Source: Asterias rubens
Lineage: Eukaryota > Echinodermata > Asteroidea > Forcipulatida > Asteriidae
Direction: 5' to 3'
NCBI RefSeq assembly: GCF_902459465.1
Contig: NC_047078.1
Coordinates: 3,147,691 to 3,211,690 of the forward strand
DNA length: 64,000 nucleotides
Within the stretch, counting starts at the first letter, position 1; the number at the start of each line of letters is the position of its first letter. The notes beneath the pieces were generated by a model. The model was given only the letters and a program-made list of their open reading frames with translations, was not told the origin of the DNA and did not search any database. Of this stretch, positions 10,901 through 21,502 are shown piece after piece. The position numbers were made by a program, and so were the translations under genes.

Positions 10901-13900
10901 GATCAAAGACCAGTCTTCTCATTTGGAATAAGTGGTTGAAGACTGGACACTATTGGTAGTGATCAAAGACCAGTCTTCTCATTTGGAATAAGTGGTTGAA
11001 GACTGGACACTATTGGTAGTGATCAAAGACCAGTCTTCTCATTTGGAATAAGTGGTTGAAGACTGGACACTATTGGTAGTGATCAAAGACCAGTCTTCTC
11101 ATTTGGAATAAGTGGTTGAAGACTGGACACTATTGGTAGTGATCAAAGACCAGTCTTCTCATTTGGAATAAGTGGTTGAAGACTGGACACTATTGGTAGT
11201 TATCAAAGACCAGTCTTCTCATTTGGTCTATCTTAACATAATATATACATAAAATAACAAACCTGTGAAAATTTGAGCTCTATTGGTGGTCGAAGTTGTC
11301 AGATAACTATGAAAGAAAAATCCCTTGTCACACGAAGTTGCTTGATTTCGAGTCCTCACAATCTATTTCTGAGGTCTCAAAATCAATTTGTGGAAACGTA
11401 CCTCTTTCTCAAAAACTATATGTCACTACAGAGGGAGCCATTTCTCACAATGTTTTATACTATCAACAGCTCTCCATTAGTTGTTACCAAGTAAGGTTTT
11501 CTGTCCATTAGGTGTGGGTTCGAAAACCAATGATAAACTTTGTTACCTTTAAAGACACTGGACACTATCAGTTATTGTCAAACACCAGTCTTCTCATTTG
11601 GTGTATCTCAAAATATGCATAAAATAACACAAATTTGAGCCCAGTTGGTCGTCGAAGTTGCGAGATAATAATGAAAGAAAAAACACCATTGTCTCACAAA
11701 GTTGTCTGCTTTCAGATGCTTGATTTTGAGCCCTCAAAATCTAATTGTAAGGTCTCGAAATCAAGTTCGTGGAAAATTACTTCTTTCTCGAAAACCACGT
11801 CACTTTAGAGGGAGCCGTTTATCACAATGTTTTATACTACATGAATCAACAGCTCTCCCTTACTCATTACCAAGTGAGGTTTTATGCAAATAATAATTTT
11901 GAGTAATTACCAATAGTGTTCACACCCTTTAAGAACACTATAACTTCTTTAATTACCTTATCCCCCTTCTTATAAGTCCACATGACCCTGACCTGTGTCA
12001 GGTCAGTGTACTCAAAGGTCGCATTCTCACAATCTGATTTGTCGAACGTAGGGGCTGATGCAAACAGAATGGTGGCTGAAATACTACGCGAGTAGGACCG
12101 CACCTGGTGGAGATAACCTAGTGTGAAGAAACAATTTCAAAATCTCAATTACAAACAAAACTGTGTACTCTCCAGGGAGCTGAGATGATTTAAGGAATGA
12201 ATAAAGGCCCAGTGACCAGAGATGGATTTCACAAAAGTTAAGACTCATCTTATCTCGAGTTAGGATGAGTTACTCGCCCTAACTTAATAAGACTACAGTA
12301 AGTTTTTAATATCTCCTAGGACTAGTCTTAAGTTATGACTAGTTCTAACTCTTTGTGAAATCGGCCCCAGGAGTAATAATGTTGAAGAGCTTTGAGAGGG
12401 GCTTCCGAGTATGAAAAGCACTATATAAAAACTGCTTATTATTATTATTATTTCATACAGCGCATATTAACGTATTGTCCCTATGCGCTGTTTGTAATTT
12501 ATTACATGTGTAGAGCTACGTGTTGAAGTATGAGACCTACTTCTTTAAATAAATTAGCACTGTGACAGGAATGGTCTACAAGGTGCTGTGGCGCAATATG
12601 CAGCCAATCAAACCAGGAGAAACACCAGGGTGACACTTTTCTTTACGATAATTGCACTGCTTTCTTTTACATGTATGTGAGTTCAGTTCACAACACACGG
12701 GACCTATGACTTCATGTCCCATCAATAATGAAAGACACAACAATAATGATAAAGTGGCTTCCTTAATGATACAAGTGTCACTACCAGGACTCGAACCCAC
12801 ACTCTGCTGATCAGAAACACCAGAGCTTGAGTCTGATATTTTTATCCCCTTGGCCATGACACGCCATGAGTTGCATTTATAACGGCAAAAAATAGTTAAT
12901 GGCCTGACGTTTCGACCCTAGCAGAGTCTTTCTCGAAGGTTTTGAGGAAGACTCTGATAGGGTCAAAACTTATTTTTTGCATTTATACAATCAGTCCATT
13001 TGGTTGGTAAGTTGTTTGCAGCAGCTAATTCTATTTTCGCATTTATAAAGGATAAAAACAATTAATTGGTTTAAAAAAAATTAAGATAGACATCTCACCT
13101 CCTGGAATAAAAATGCAATCGCCGGGTTTTAGTGTTGTCCAGCGCCACGGTACATTAGCTACATCACGGTTTTGGAACAAGTTGATTTGGTCTACATCCA
13201 ATTTAGAGAATCCTGAGCCTGTCATCAGATGCTGTTAAAGATTAGAACCAGATTAAGAACTTTAAGACACTGGACACTTTCGGTAATTGTCAAAAGACCA
13301 GTATTCTCACTCAGGCATCCAAACATAAAATGCATAAAATAACAAATCTGTGAAGATTTGGGCTTTAAGCCATTATACACTTTCGGCACAGAAAAAAAAA
13401 AAAAAAGTTCACAGATTTACAAATAACTTACAGGGCTTACAGAAGGTAATGGTGAAAGACTTCTCTTGAAATATTATTCCATGAAATGCTTTACTTTTCG
13501 AGAAAACATTAAAACAATTATCAATTCTCGTTGACGAGATTTACGGATTTATTTTAAACACATGTCATTACACGGAGAAACGTGCAGAAACAAGGGTGGG
13601 TTTTCCCCCGTTATTTTCTCCCGACTCCGATGACCGATTGAGCCTAAATTTTCACAGGTTTGTTATTTTTTATATCAGTTGTGATACATGAAGTGTGGGC
13701 CTCTGGACAATACGGTTTACCGAAAGTGTCCAATGGCTTTAAGCCCGGTTCATACTTCCTGCGAATGCAAATGCGAAGCCAATATTGATGTCACATCTCT
13801 GTTTTTGATGCGAATAATTATTCGTTGCGAATTTGTGACATCAATATTCGATCAAGGGTCAGAGTACTTTTTGGTTGGACACAAAGCACAATGTCTACAG

Positions 13901-16900
13901 GTTTACATTAAACTCACACAATTTGAAAATAATGATGGTAGAAAGCTTCCCTTAAAATATTACTTGCTGAGGTGTTGTAGATTTTGAAATGAGTAAAACA
14001 AGTCACACAAATAATTTGTGTGACTTGTTATTTTTGCATGTAAAACGTATTTTCGTGACATTGTTTTACTCGTTTCTAAAAAACTGCAGCGCTTCAGCTA
14101 GTAATACTTTAGGGTGAGCTTTCTACTATCATTATCTTCAAACGATGTTAGTTTAGCGTAAATCTGTGGACATTGTGTTTTGTGTTACAAAAAATACCCA
14201 AATCCTTTAAAGCCATTGGACACTTTCGGTACAGAAAAAAAATAAAAGTTCACAGATTTACAAATAACTTACAGGGTTTGTATATGGTTATGGAAAAAAT
14301 ATACCAACTTACTTCCGAAATAATTTGATCTTACCGGATCGTCAATGCGGAGTTCATGTGAGTATTTTGGATCAATCATTATGAAGTCTTTTCTTCCAGC
14401 CAGGAGGCAGTGTACGTTATGATCAGCATCATAATGGATGAGTGAGGCAGTTCCGCCGCTACTCATCCACAAGTTGGTTTCCAGCAGACGGCGTTTGAAC
14501 GTCCCACACAGAAGGCTTTCATGCACCTGTAGGGGAAAGTTAAAACTGAAACTGAGAAACCTTGAAACTTTCCAACTCACTTTACATAATATTCAAGAAC
14601 AGTTTAAAAACTCACTCACATAGAGAAGCATTTTTAAGGCAGTGGACACTATTGGTAATTACTCAAAATAATCATTATCATAAAACCTTTCTTGATAACA
14701 AGTAATGGGGAGAGGTTGATAGTATAACACACTTCAAGAAATGGCTCCCTCTGAAGTGACGTAGTTTTTGAGAAAGAAGTAATTTTCCACGAATTTGATT
14801 TTGAGACCTCAAGTTTAGAATTTGAGGTCTCGAAATCATGCATCTGAAACCACACAACCTCGTGTGACAAGGGTGTTTTTTCTTCCATCATTGTCTCGCA
14901 ACTTCGATGACCAAATGGAGCTCAAATTTTCACAGGTTTGTTATTTTATGCATATGTTGAGATACACCAAGTGAGAAGACTGGTCTTCAACAATTACCAA
15001 CAGTGTCCAGTGCCTTTAAGTTAAGTTTATTTTTCTTATTATGTTATGCTACTTTTGCTGCTTGTTGGCTGTTCTTTTCTAGAGCATTGCCATGAGCCCC
15101 ACTTGCAGCGGATACCGGCGCTATAAAAGTGTCCATTATTATTATTTAGGCTCCTTCCCACTGCAGCGATAACGATAACGATAACGATAACGACAACGAC
15201 GTAAAGAGAACTTATTCTATTGGTCAAATTGCTCCACGCAGAATACGCACACGCTCATTCAACCATAAGAATGCGTTCTCTTTGCGTCCTTATCATTATC
15301 GTTCTCGTTATCGCTGCAGTGGGACCGAGCCTTTAGGCCTGTAAAAGAATTTTTGTTTGAAACAGCATTGAAGCCACAGTGGGCAGTGCCGGGTGGGCCT
15401 GCCCAGCACTCGTTGAGCAAAATACAGACTTCCCCAAGATTGCACTTCAGCAATGATGGCCACATATATTACGGCTACATATCTAAAACATTATTTTCTT
15501 TTTTTAAATCTGCTCGCCCTTGTACTAGTGTGAGACTTGAACCGATGACCCTTTGATATGTGCCGCATTCTACCAAGTAAATTATTTAGACCTATGTTGG
15601 TGGTCTCCCTTATTTGTCAAATATCTTTGTTCGGGGGTGCCAGTCAAAAGCCATACAACCGTTTGATAAAACCTGTTTGCAAAAATGCCAGTCATATTTT
15701 GTACACGTGTTTGTTTGCTGTATTTAGTATTGGGTGAGTAAACATGTAACATCTGTTCAAGGAAAAATCTGCCATGTATGCATAAAGTTTATTGATTTAT
15801 TCTATGGTAACGGTTGACAACAGGTGCGGAAGTACACGTGGCACACACAGATTAATACACTACCAACTGAGTTAATTAATTAAATCTTATATTATTACAA
15901 TAATTTAAAACTTTTCAATGGGTGTTCTTATATTTAAATTCTAATTCAATATCCCCCAAACAAAGATAGGCCTATAAGTTATCTCTAGTAATTTTGTCTT
16001 TGTTCAACCCAAAATAAATAAATTTGATTGAATTTTTGTTTTGGTCAAATTACAAAATGAACTTTTTTGATGCCCCAAGTCCCTACCATCCACAAAGTAT
16101 AAAAAAAAAAAAAATATTTCTCTACCATGGAGCACAAGTCAAACTCTATGTGAAATGACTCTGAAAAAGGAATTTTTCACGTTTTGGGGAAAAATGTTGT
16201 TGTTCTTACCATTATACAATGTTATAAGAAAAGACCAATGTTGGCCCTTATCACAACCAAAAGGAAAACCTTCTGAGACCCCAGGTTGGTATTTTGGGGT
16301 AAAAAAATGGGTTAAAAATTAATTTTGCCAAAAATGGTCAGAAAACAAAATGAGCTGTAACCATGGCAACTGGCTATATATTGACCTGAAAATGCAATTT
16401 TGTTTACTTGGACCGTGAGCACATGTTAAATATTTACCTAAACTGACTGAAAGGACACAAATGTCTCGACTGCGACTCAAATCCACACTCTGCTAATCAG
16501 AACCACTATATTCGGTGTAATTAACCGCTTGTGCATCTACTATGCACGTGTACATGTAGGCCAAATGATTTCTAAATGTACCTTAACTTCATGGGACATC
16601 TCCTGTGGGATCAGAGACACAATGTAGAAACTCTCCGTCTGATAGCGCTTCAAGAATTCAGCAAACTTCATTCGCTTCGGTCGCACCTCTCTGTTCTCTT
16701 TCTTTCTCTCGACGATAACATCCAAATCTCCATAGCTTAAAAAAAAAATGTTAAACAAGAAGAAAAACTAAAGAGTTAATCTTGCTGGAGGCCCAATGAG
16801 GTTTAATTCCCACACCAGCCAATTTTTCTTTTTTCAACCCAAAATTAGGCTCTGAGACTTACGTAATGCTTTCACACTTTCATGTCTAATGAGGACTTCG

Positions 16901-18425
16901 TATGGAAAAAAAAAATGTTTGAATGTTTAAGAGATAATGTGTGCCCTAAACATGCAATGCCCTGAATTTCACAAAGGCCATGGAGGCAATGTCATCTGTT
17001 GCCCTGGTCTTGGCCTTGGTGCCCCTTCAAAGGATTCCAACAGTCTTACATAGATTTTCCAATGTATGTGCCCTTTTTTAAATGAAAATGGCCTTGCCCT
17101 CTCAAAGATGAAATTCCAGCCCCTGAAATGTTGTTATTATTATTCATAAATTAGAATTAGCTGTTGCAAACTGCTTACCAACCGAAAGGATCTTTGGAAA
17201 AGTTCTTGACAGGGGCACAAGGCTAGACCAGGGCAAGTTTAGAAGTACATGAATGAAAGTTTAACAGCTCACTGACGTACCGCTCTAGTAAATATTCGTC
17301 GGTCCACTTTCTTAGAGCAGGGGACTCCAGAACTGCCTTGCGAAAGACGACTGGTTTCTTTTTGCTGACATGGGATTCGTGAAACTGCGCTGGATGAAGG
17401 AATTCATTGTATTCGAAGACCCTTCCCTCTGGCTTTCTCTGGTAACCTGAGGACAAATTACATAATGTTTAATTAATTATTTTAAGTACATGTTCTCCTC
17501 CCTAAAAGAGTGAACAGTACTTCTCCGTTTTACGTGTTTCTGTGTATAAGGTTTAGGCCATTTTAAATAGTAATGTAATGTTTTACACCAAATTGTTAAC
17601 TATGTAACTGTTCATAATTCTGCTGCTGGCAGCGAATTGAATAGATTTTTAATAAACCATTGAATGAGTGAATGAAATGAATAAAAGATCAAACATTATT
17701 TTTGTGTGAATATTTGAGCCTGGTGCTAGCAAGCCAAATTAAGTAAATACCCGTTGATCGTCTCCGCCTGCATCCTTTTTGGGGGCCGCATCCTTTTTTC
17801 AAACTATTTTTGATTTTTCAATATTCCAGGTCCTCATGCAACGAATAGATATAAAATAAGTTTACGGTGGGTTCAAACCGAAGAATTGGTGGCCTGTTTG
17901 ATTTTAAAACCTTTTTCGAAAAAAGAAAAAAAAATGCGGACGGAAAAATGCGGCTGATCAACAGGTAGTTTTTTTTATTTGGCCTAAGTAACAGCAAATA
18001 TTCAACTCAGGTAGGATTTTTTGTTCTGAAATTGCTGTGAACTTCATTATTTCTACACTTCCATTGCCTTCTGCCTCTGTCTCTGGTTCCCACTGTGCTT
18101 TACACATAGCAGCATGGGACAGGCTATCGGGACCACTGAAGAAACCATATGGTCCCAAGAAACCATGGTCTCGAGGCTGGTTCCAAATGGACGACCACAG
18201 TAGTCAACAAATGGTCGAAGAACCTGGGTTAAAATGATTTATTTCCTCACCAAAGGGTCTGAGATGTCCAATGGGTACAGTCGAGCTGGCTCGTTGCTTG
18301 GGAACATTCGGAGGGAACTCAACTTCTCGTTGGTCTTTTGGAAATTCAATCCCACACACTGCATCGTAGTAGACGAATAGAATCACAAACACTGGAAGGA
18401 GCAGTTCCAATACATGGAGTTCCAT
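7901..18425 (-). CDS. ER-luminal JmjC/cupin-8 oxygenase-like protein with EF-hand-like loop and HDEL tail
   Basis: This looks like a Fe(II)/2-oxoglutarate oxygenase of the small JmjC (cupin-8) group acting inside the ER. Exons are 18251-18425, 17281-17446, 16582-16735, 14335-14526, 13099-13231, 11957-12117, 9902-10078 and 7901-8053, and all phases close to 436 residues. Residues 1-25 form a signal peptide (hydrophobic LLLPVFVILFVYY, then AVCG). A JmjC-like N-terminal part spans about 60-165. The iron site is H196-Y-D198, a candidate 2-oxoglutarate lysine is K211 in GRKDFIMIDP, and the strand KPGDCIFIPGGYLHQV supplies the distal H277. A C-terminal helical part carries a degenerate EF-hand loop from D392 to E403 (DTQSKGFITRKE). 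The last four residues are HDEL, a KDEL-receptor retrieval signal. The start is the only ATG giving the signal peptide. The substrate is unknown. JMJD8 is also a luminal JmjC protein, but this architecture differs. Introns are packed with MITEs, including a 60-bp satellite. Confidence 0.88.
8180..8340. mobile_element. SINE-like tail, copy 2
   Basis: TTATATAGCGCACGTATCTA, CAAACTTTCAGAAAGATAGG and GAGACCCAATTATTTAGC match 2338-2500. Confidence 0.6.
8646..8895. repeat. tandem repeat, ~80-bp unit, three copies
   Basis: GGAGTTGCATATTATTGCTA, then AGAAGTTGAGATTGCATATT, then GATGCTATTGTGAATTTAAG repeat about three times with minor differences, in intron 7 of the JmjC gene. Confidence 0.8.
9360..9745. 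mobile_element. dispersed repeat with a nested hairpin MITE
   Basis: The outer repeat (GTAGTGCTTTCTGCTCTACC...GGGGTAGGTGGCAACGAC) matches 470-690. It is split at 9464-9641 by a hairpin element with arms AAGGCCCGGTCACACAGGCC and GGCCTGTGTGACCGGGCCTT, flanked by TAA on each side. The inner arms include TGCACGCCCTCGATTGGTT and its complement. Confidence 0.8.
10130..10506. mobile_element. TTAA-flanked MITE, family C, copy 1
   Basis: TTAA then AGGGTCTATGTACTTTTTGT, ending with the inverted AAAAAGTACCCAAATCCT and TTAA. The whole element is one imperfect hairpin (AAACAATGTAATGAAAAT / ATTTTCATTACATTGTTT) around GTCTCAGTGATGAGAC. Copy 2 is at 13853-14210. Confidence 0.8.
10503..11510. mobile_element. 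family A-related MITE carrying an internal 60-bp satellite
   Basis: The element starts at the TTAA shared with the neighbouring family C MITE. After family A-like ends (GACCAGTCTTCTCATTTGGT) it contains a 125-bp insert also found at 50468-50592, then nine 60-bp tandem units, then the rest of a family A body (GTGAAAATTTGAGCTC...CACTACAGAGGGAGCCATTT). Confidence 0.7.
10687..11226. repeat. 60-bp tandem array, nine copies, essentially identical
   Basis: The unit is AATAAGTGGTTGAAGACTGG, ACACTATTGGTAGTGATCAA, AGACCAGTCTTCTCATTTGG in order. The copies are identical except for one base in the last (TTATCAAAG for TGATCAAAG) and at the outer edges. Each unit fuses the AATAAGTGGTT end of the 125-bp insert with the terminal sequence of the family A MITE. 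Confidence 0.95.
11549..11932 (+). mobile_element. TTAA-flanked MITE, family A
   Basis: TTAAAGACACTGGACACTAT opens it and CCAATAGTGTTCACACCCTTTAA closes it. The interior carries the typical GAGGGAGCCGTTT and GGTCTCGAAATCAAG blocks. It ends 24 bases before JmjC exon 6. Confidence 0.8.
12130..12640. mobile_element. SINE tail split by a GTGAAATCGG hairpin MITE
   Basis: SINE sequence (CTCCAGGGAGCTGAGATGAT...AAAGGCCCAGTGACCAG) is interrupted at about 12218-12368. The insert is a MITE with ends GATGGATTTCACAAAAGTTA and inverted CTCTTTGTGAAATCGGCCCC, after which SINE sequence resumes. Related MITEs are at 54090-54230 and, much enlarged, at 55900-57400. Confidence 0.65.
12640..12870 (-). mobile_element. 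tRNA-derived SINE head
   Basis: On the minus strand GGCGTGTCATGGCCAAGGGG and GAGTGTGGGTTCGAGTCCTG resemble the A and B boxes of a tRNA promoter. This is followed by GTGACACTTGTATCATTAAG, the family's shared downstream sequence (compare 51180-51400, 52430-52740 and 57713-58010). Confidence 0.7.
12893..13043. mobile_element. solo Penelope-like terminal sequence with inverted pair
   Basis: GGCCTGACGTTTCGACCC on the plus strand is followed after about 40 bases by a degenerate inverted copy (GACTCTGATAGGGTCAAAAC). It continues into the same tail as 40700-40770, including CATTTGGTTGGTAAGTTG. The inverted arrangement fits the complex ends of Penelope-like elements. It lies in intron 5 of the JmjC gene. 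Confidence 0.55.
13261..13364. mobile_element. truncated family A MITE
   Basis: TTTAAGACACTGGACACTTT...AACAAATCTGTGAAGATTTG is the left part of a family A copy, cut off where a family B element starts at TTAA 13365. Confidence 0.6.
13365..13742. mobile_element. TTAA-flanked MITE, family B, copy 1
   Basis: TTAAGCCATTATACACTTTC and the end ACCGAAAGTGTCCAATGGCT-TTAA are inverted. Interior phrases CACATGTCATTACACGG and TTTTCTCCCGACTCCGATGA are shared with 38641-38998, 41612-41903, 54701-55068 and 59918-60293. Confidence 0.8.
13741..13855. mobile_element. MITE with CCGTTCATACTTCCTG ends, copy 1
   Basis: CCCGGTTCATACTTCCTGCG with internal inverted ATATTGATGTCACA / TGTGACATCAATATT. A fuller copy is at 61000-61190. 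Confidence 0.6.
13853..14210. mobile_element. MITE family C, copy 2
   Basis: GGGTCAGAGTACTTTTTGGT matches the inverted end AAAAATACCCAAATCCTTTAA. The interior hairpin has GAGTAAAACAAGTCACAC as a central stem. A truncated family B piece (14207-14280) follows directly and runs up to 54 bases from JmjC exon 4. Confidence 0.7.
14634..15019 (-). mobile_element. TTAA-flanked MITE, family A (reverse)
   Basis: TTAAGGCAGTGGACACTATT and inverted CAACAGTGTCCAGTGCC-TTTAA, with the GAGGTCTCGAAATCA palindrome between them. Confidence 0.8.
15146..15336. mobile_element. hairpin MITE with (AACGAT)n arms
   Basis: AGGCTCCTTCCCACTGCAGC / GCTGCAGTGGGACCGAGCCT are terminal arms. Next to them lie GATAACGATAACGATAACG and its complement, and the core TCCACGCAGAATACGC is shared with 9464-9641, so the two are related. 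Confidence 0.8.
15525..15670 (-). mobile_element. tRNA-related SINE fragment
   Basis: AGACTTGAACCGATGACCC reads as a B-box-like element on the minus strand. The downstream TTTGTTCGGGGGTGCCAGTC resembles 25190-25330. Confidence 0.5.
16440..16530 (-). mobile_element. tRNA-derived SINE fragment
   Basis: GACTGCGACTCAAATCCACACTCTGCTAATCAGAA corresponds, reversed, to the SINE head seen at 12640-12870, more degenerate. Confidence 0.5.
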
Positions 18426-18867
18426 TGTTCATTCGTAGTAGTCGTACACAAAAGGACTTCTTCTACAATGTAATTAAAAATTGAGACGATTGCAGGACAT
18501 TTGGCGAGTCAAAATGGAGAGAGAGTTTTTGCGTGTCTGTTAGGTCTGGTTCGGCAGAATAAACGTCACTGTAAAATCACCATTACTATGTCAGTTCAGT
18601 GTAACTAACTAAACTACTCTCATTTTAAATCGTGTTTTTACATCTGATCTATTATATTAACAGATCGATAAGTTACCCAAACAGTGTCCATTCCTGAAAT
18701 CACACGTGTCACACACCACCACAGCACAACAGCACTGATTGAACTGGAACAATTAATTCACGTAACTAGATTAAGAATGAAACAACATGTGTTTTTGTTG
18801 ATATTCACTCACACAGAAAGTCTGTGATTTAGCGCCCTCTTCCCACGTCTGCTGGCGTTTAAATGAT

Positions 18868-19016
18868 AGCTGAGGCCGGCCGTGTCCGAAACGGCGACTT
18901 CGGCTACAGCTACGGCTAGATCGCGCGCGTCTGCTATTCTTCATCACTGGTAGACGCGCTGATCTAGACATAGCTGTAGCCGAAGTCGTCGTTTCGGACA
19001 CGGCCATATAATCGAA
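18868..19016. mobile_element. hairpin MITE, GGCCGTGTCCGAAACG ends
   Basis: The arms GGCCGTGTCCGAAACGGCGA and TCGTTTCGGACACGGCC, with inner TTCGGCTACAGCTACGGCTA / TAGCTGTAGCCGAAG, form a stem of about 60 bases. Confidence 0.8.
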
Positions 19017-19944
19017 CCACAATCTCAGACTTGAAATTAAGTCTATCGTGTATGGGATAGGGCGCCCTCGCTCGCGAATCCTCCACGTTAAATCTCCAGG
19101 ATGCTCATTGACGGCATTGGGTAGATTTCCTTGCTCTATGATTTCTCACACCTACCTAGATGTTGATATATCAAATAATATGAAGCCTAATTGCATTATG
19201 AGGAAAGATTTCGTAAATGTCAAAAGGCTTTTTATTCATTGCATGTGTAGGAACGGCAGTTCAACCTGTGTTCAAACTCGTGTGTGGAACACAGCAGCTG
19301 TTAGTCCTCGACCCCCATTAGGCTATAGTGGTGTGTTAATTTCAATTCCACAAAATCTTTCAAAAATCTTTAAATAAACACAGGGTAAGCTTGTTAAATC
19401 TGCCATGGGTCTTCATAAGTACTGTAAAACCACGAATTTAATGTAAGATCAACGATATTTTGTGGACATTTTCAGCTTTTCTGATCAATATTGTATGCAG
19501 ATTTTTAACACTTCTCCTAACGGGCTAGGTATTTTTTTATGATGCCCACCTTTTAATTAAATTGCGAGGCAAGCGACGATTTTATTCGAAGAATAAATTA
19601 TTTGATAGAGTTAAAAACAGTTTTATTTTGCACAAAGATTGCCCACTGCTTAACTGCATTATTAATCCTTCTTGCCGAGTGTAAAAACAGTTTTGTCAGT
19701 TTCTTGAATGTGATACCTTGATACTCTTGGTCGGACTCAGATTGTTCTGACAATCCCTTTGTTTCGTACTTTGTCAAGATGGTCTGGGGTCGTGCGAGAG
19801 TATCGGGGTTATCCTGTTTCTTTATTTACGTGTTAGTATCCTTTTTACTGTACTATTTGATGTGATTTTTATATAATAAAAAACATTTTATCTTCTCAAT
19901 TTTTGGAAGTTTAGAGGAAATAAATAAATTAATAAAGTCTAAAT

Positions 19945-20240
19945 TAATTTAGATGGTCCTAACTTTTGGGAGTTATTAAAAACTTAAAAACACTGTCATT
20001 GGTCATAAAAATGTAGACCATGCAGTCTTCTCGCTGGATTTCAGAGCTCACCTTAATATAATGCATACAATCACCAACCTGTACAAATTTTAACTCTAGG
20101 CTGTTGGTCGTCGAAGTTGGGAGATAATAATGGAAGAAGAGAAAAACTGTCACACGAAGTTGTGTGTTTTCAGATGCTTGAATTCGACTGAGACCTCAAA
20201 TTTCAAATACTGAGGTCTCGAAATCAAAGTTCAAATTAAA
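19945..20240. mobile_element. degenerate family A MITE
   Basis: Phrases CACACGAAGTTGTGTG, CAGATGCTTGAATTCGA and TGAGGTCTCGAAATCAAAG occur in family order, but the right part is missing. Confidence 0.6.
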
Positions 20241-20284
20241 ACTAGACATCAAGTGTTTGTAAATAAACACAGAGCTGTTCCTTT

Positions 20285-21015
20285 TTAATTTTCAAGGTTC
20301 AAGGGGTCTATAATTGAAAAGAAACTGAAGATCGGTTGCATGGTTCTTGAGATAATAATATATGGTCCCACTTTCGGTTGACCCGGAAGTAAAGGTCAAT
20401 TTGGGGTCAAGGTAATCCAAGTTCAATCTTTAGAGCTAAAAGGGTTTATAACTGAAAAGAACTTGAACATTGGTTGTGCAGTTCTTAAGATAAGGTCCCA
20501 CTTCCGGTTGACCCGGAAATAAAGGTCAACATGGGGTCATACCTACCCGATGCGATTGTCCAATGCCAAAGTAGCCCATAACTGAAAAAAGTCTGAAAAT
20601 CGGTTGGGTTGTTTTTGAGATAAGGTTAATCTTCCGGTTGACCCGGAAATAAAGGTCAACATGGGGGTCTCAGTTTTCAAAGTTAATATTTAATGCCTAA
20701 GAAGTCTATAACTAAACAAAAATTGAAAATCGGTTGTGTAGTTCTTGAGAAATGGTCCCACTTCCGGTTGACCCAAAAGAAGAGGTCAAAATGGGGTCAC
20801 GGATTTTCCCCAACAAAATTTAATGCCTTAGGAATCTATAACTAAAGAAAAAAATTAAATCGGTTGTGTAACTCTTCAGATTTGGTCCCACTTCCGGTTG
20901 ACCCGGAAGTAGAGGTCAAATCGGGGTCACGGTTACCCGAGGCAATTCCCGTATGCCTAATGAGTCTAATACTGAAAAAAAACTTTGAAATCGGCCGTAC
21001 ACTTCTTGAGATATA
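20285..21015. repeat. ~130-bp tandem module with DR5 (AGGTCA-N5-GGGTCA) pairs
   Basis: Five units have CTTCCGGTTGACCCGGAA-type cores starting at about 20371, 20502, 20631, 20761 and 20891 (spacing 129-131). Each also has a TATAACT-AAA / AAATCGGTTG / TCTTGAGATA stretch. AGGTCA-N5-GGGTCA occurs exactly at 20393-20409, 20523-20539, 20783-20799 and 20913-20929; the third unit (20653) has an altered second half. A sixth unit is at 21530-21591. No coding frame spans the array. Confidence 0.9.
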
Positions 21016-21065
21016 GTGCTGCAAAGAAAAACTCATTAAAGCTTCTAATTAGCATAAATTAACAT

Positions 21066-21502
21066 GTGATGACGTCACAGTCTTAAAATTGTATTTTTCG
21101 TACTAATAAATTTTATAAGGTACACGATGGTATGCAACTTACCTCAATGCAATGCCTTTTGCAAAATCTCAATTTTCGATTGCATTAACCGTGGAGAAGC
21201 TATTGCAATGCGTTGAAAGTGACTGCATCGAGTTTATGAGGTACTACGTTGTACCCATGATGCCAAGGTTTTTAATTAACTGTTAATTATAGACGTACTT
21301 TGATTGATTTTAATGGACTAAAACATCTCTTATTAGAATCAGTTACTCCAATCCCCATGGAGTCTTTATCTACAAAACAGTCTGTTAAACGGCTGTGTAC
21401 TTCTTGAGATATGGTGCTACAAAGATTTCCCAATTAAATATGCAAATATGGGTCACGTGGTTAATTAATTATGAATTTAAAAAAAAATGGTCTGTGGTTT
21501 GA
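21066..21502. repeat. module C of the composite repeat (copy 1)
   Basis: GATGACGTCACAGTCTTAAA through AATATGCAAATATGGGTCAC matches 29513-29947 nearly base for base (for example TTTTAATTAACTGTTAATTA and GTACTACGTTGTACCCATGA). Confidence 0.85.

Noticed and set aside
10687-11226. Regular 60-bp spacing reminiscent of a CRISPR array
   Set aside because: The whole unit is conserved with no variable spacers, and the context is a eukaryotic intron; it is a satellite.
19048-19377. 109-codon plus-strand frame upstream of the JmjC gene
   Set aside because: No recognisable domain, no splice context, and its start is not an ATG; chance frame is likelier.
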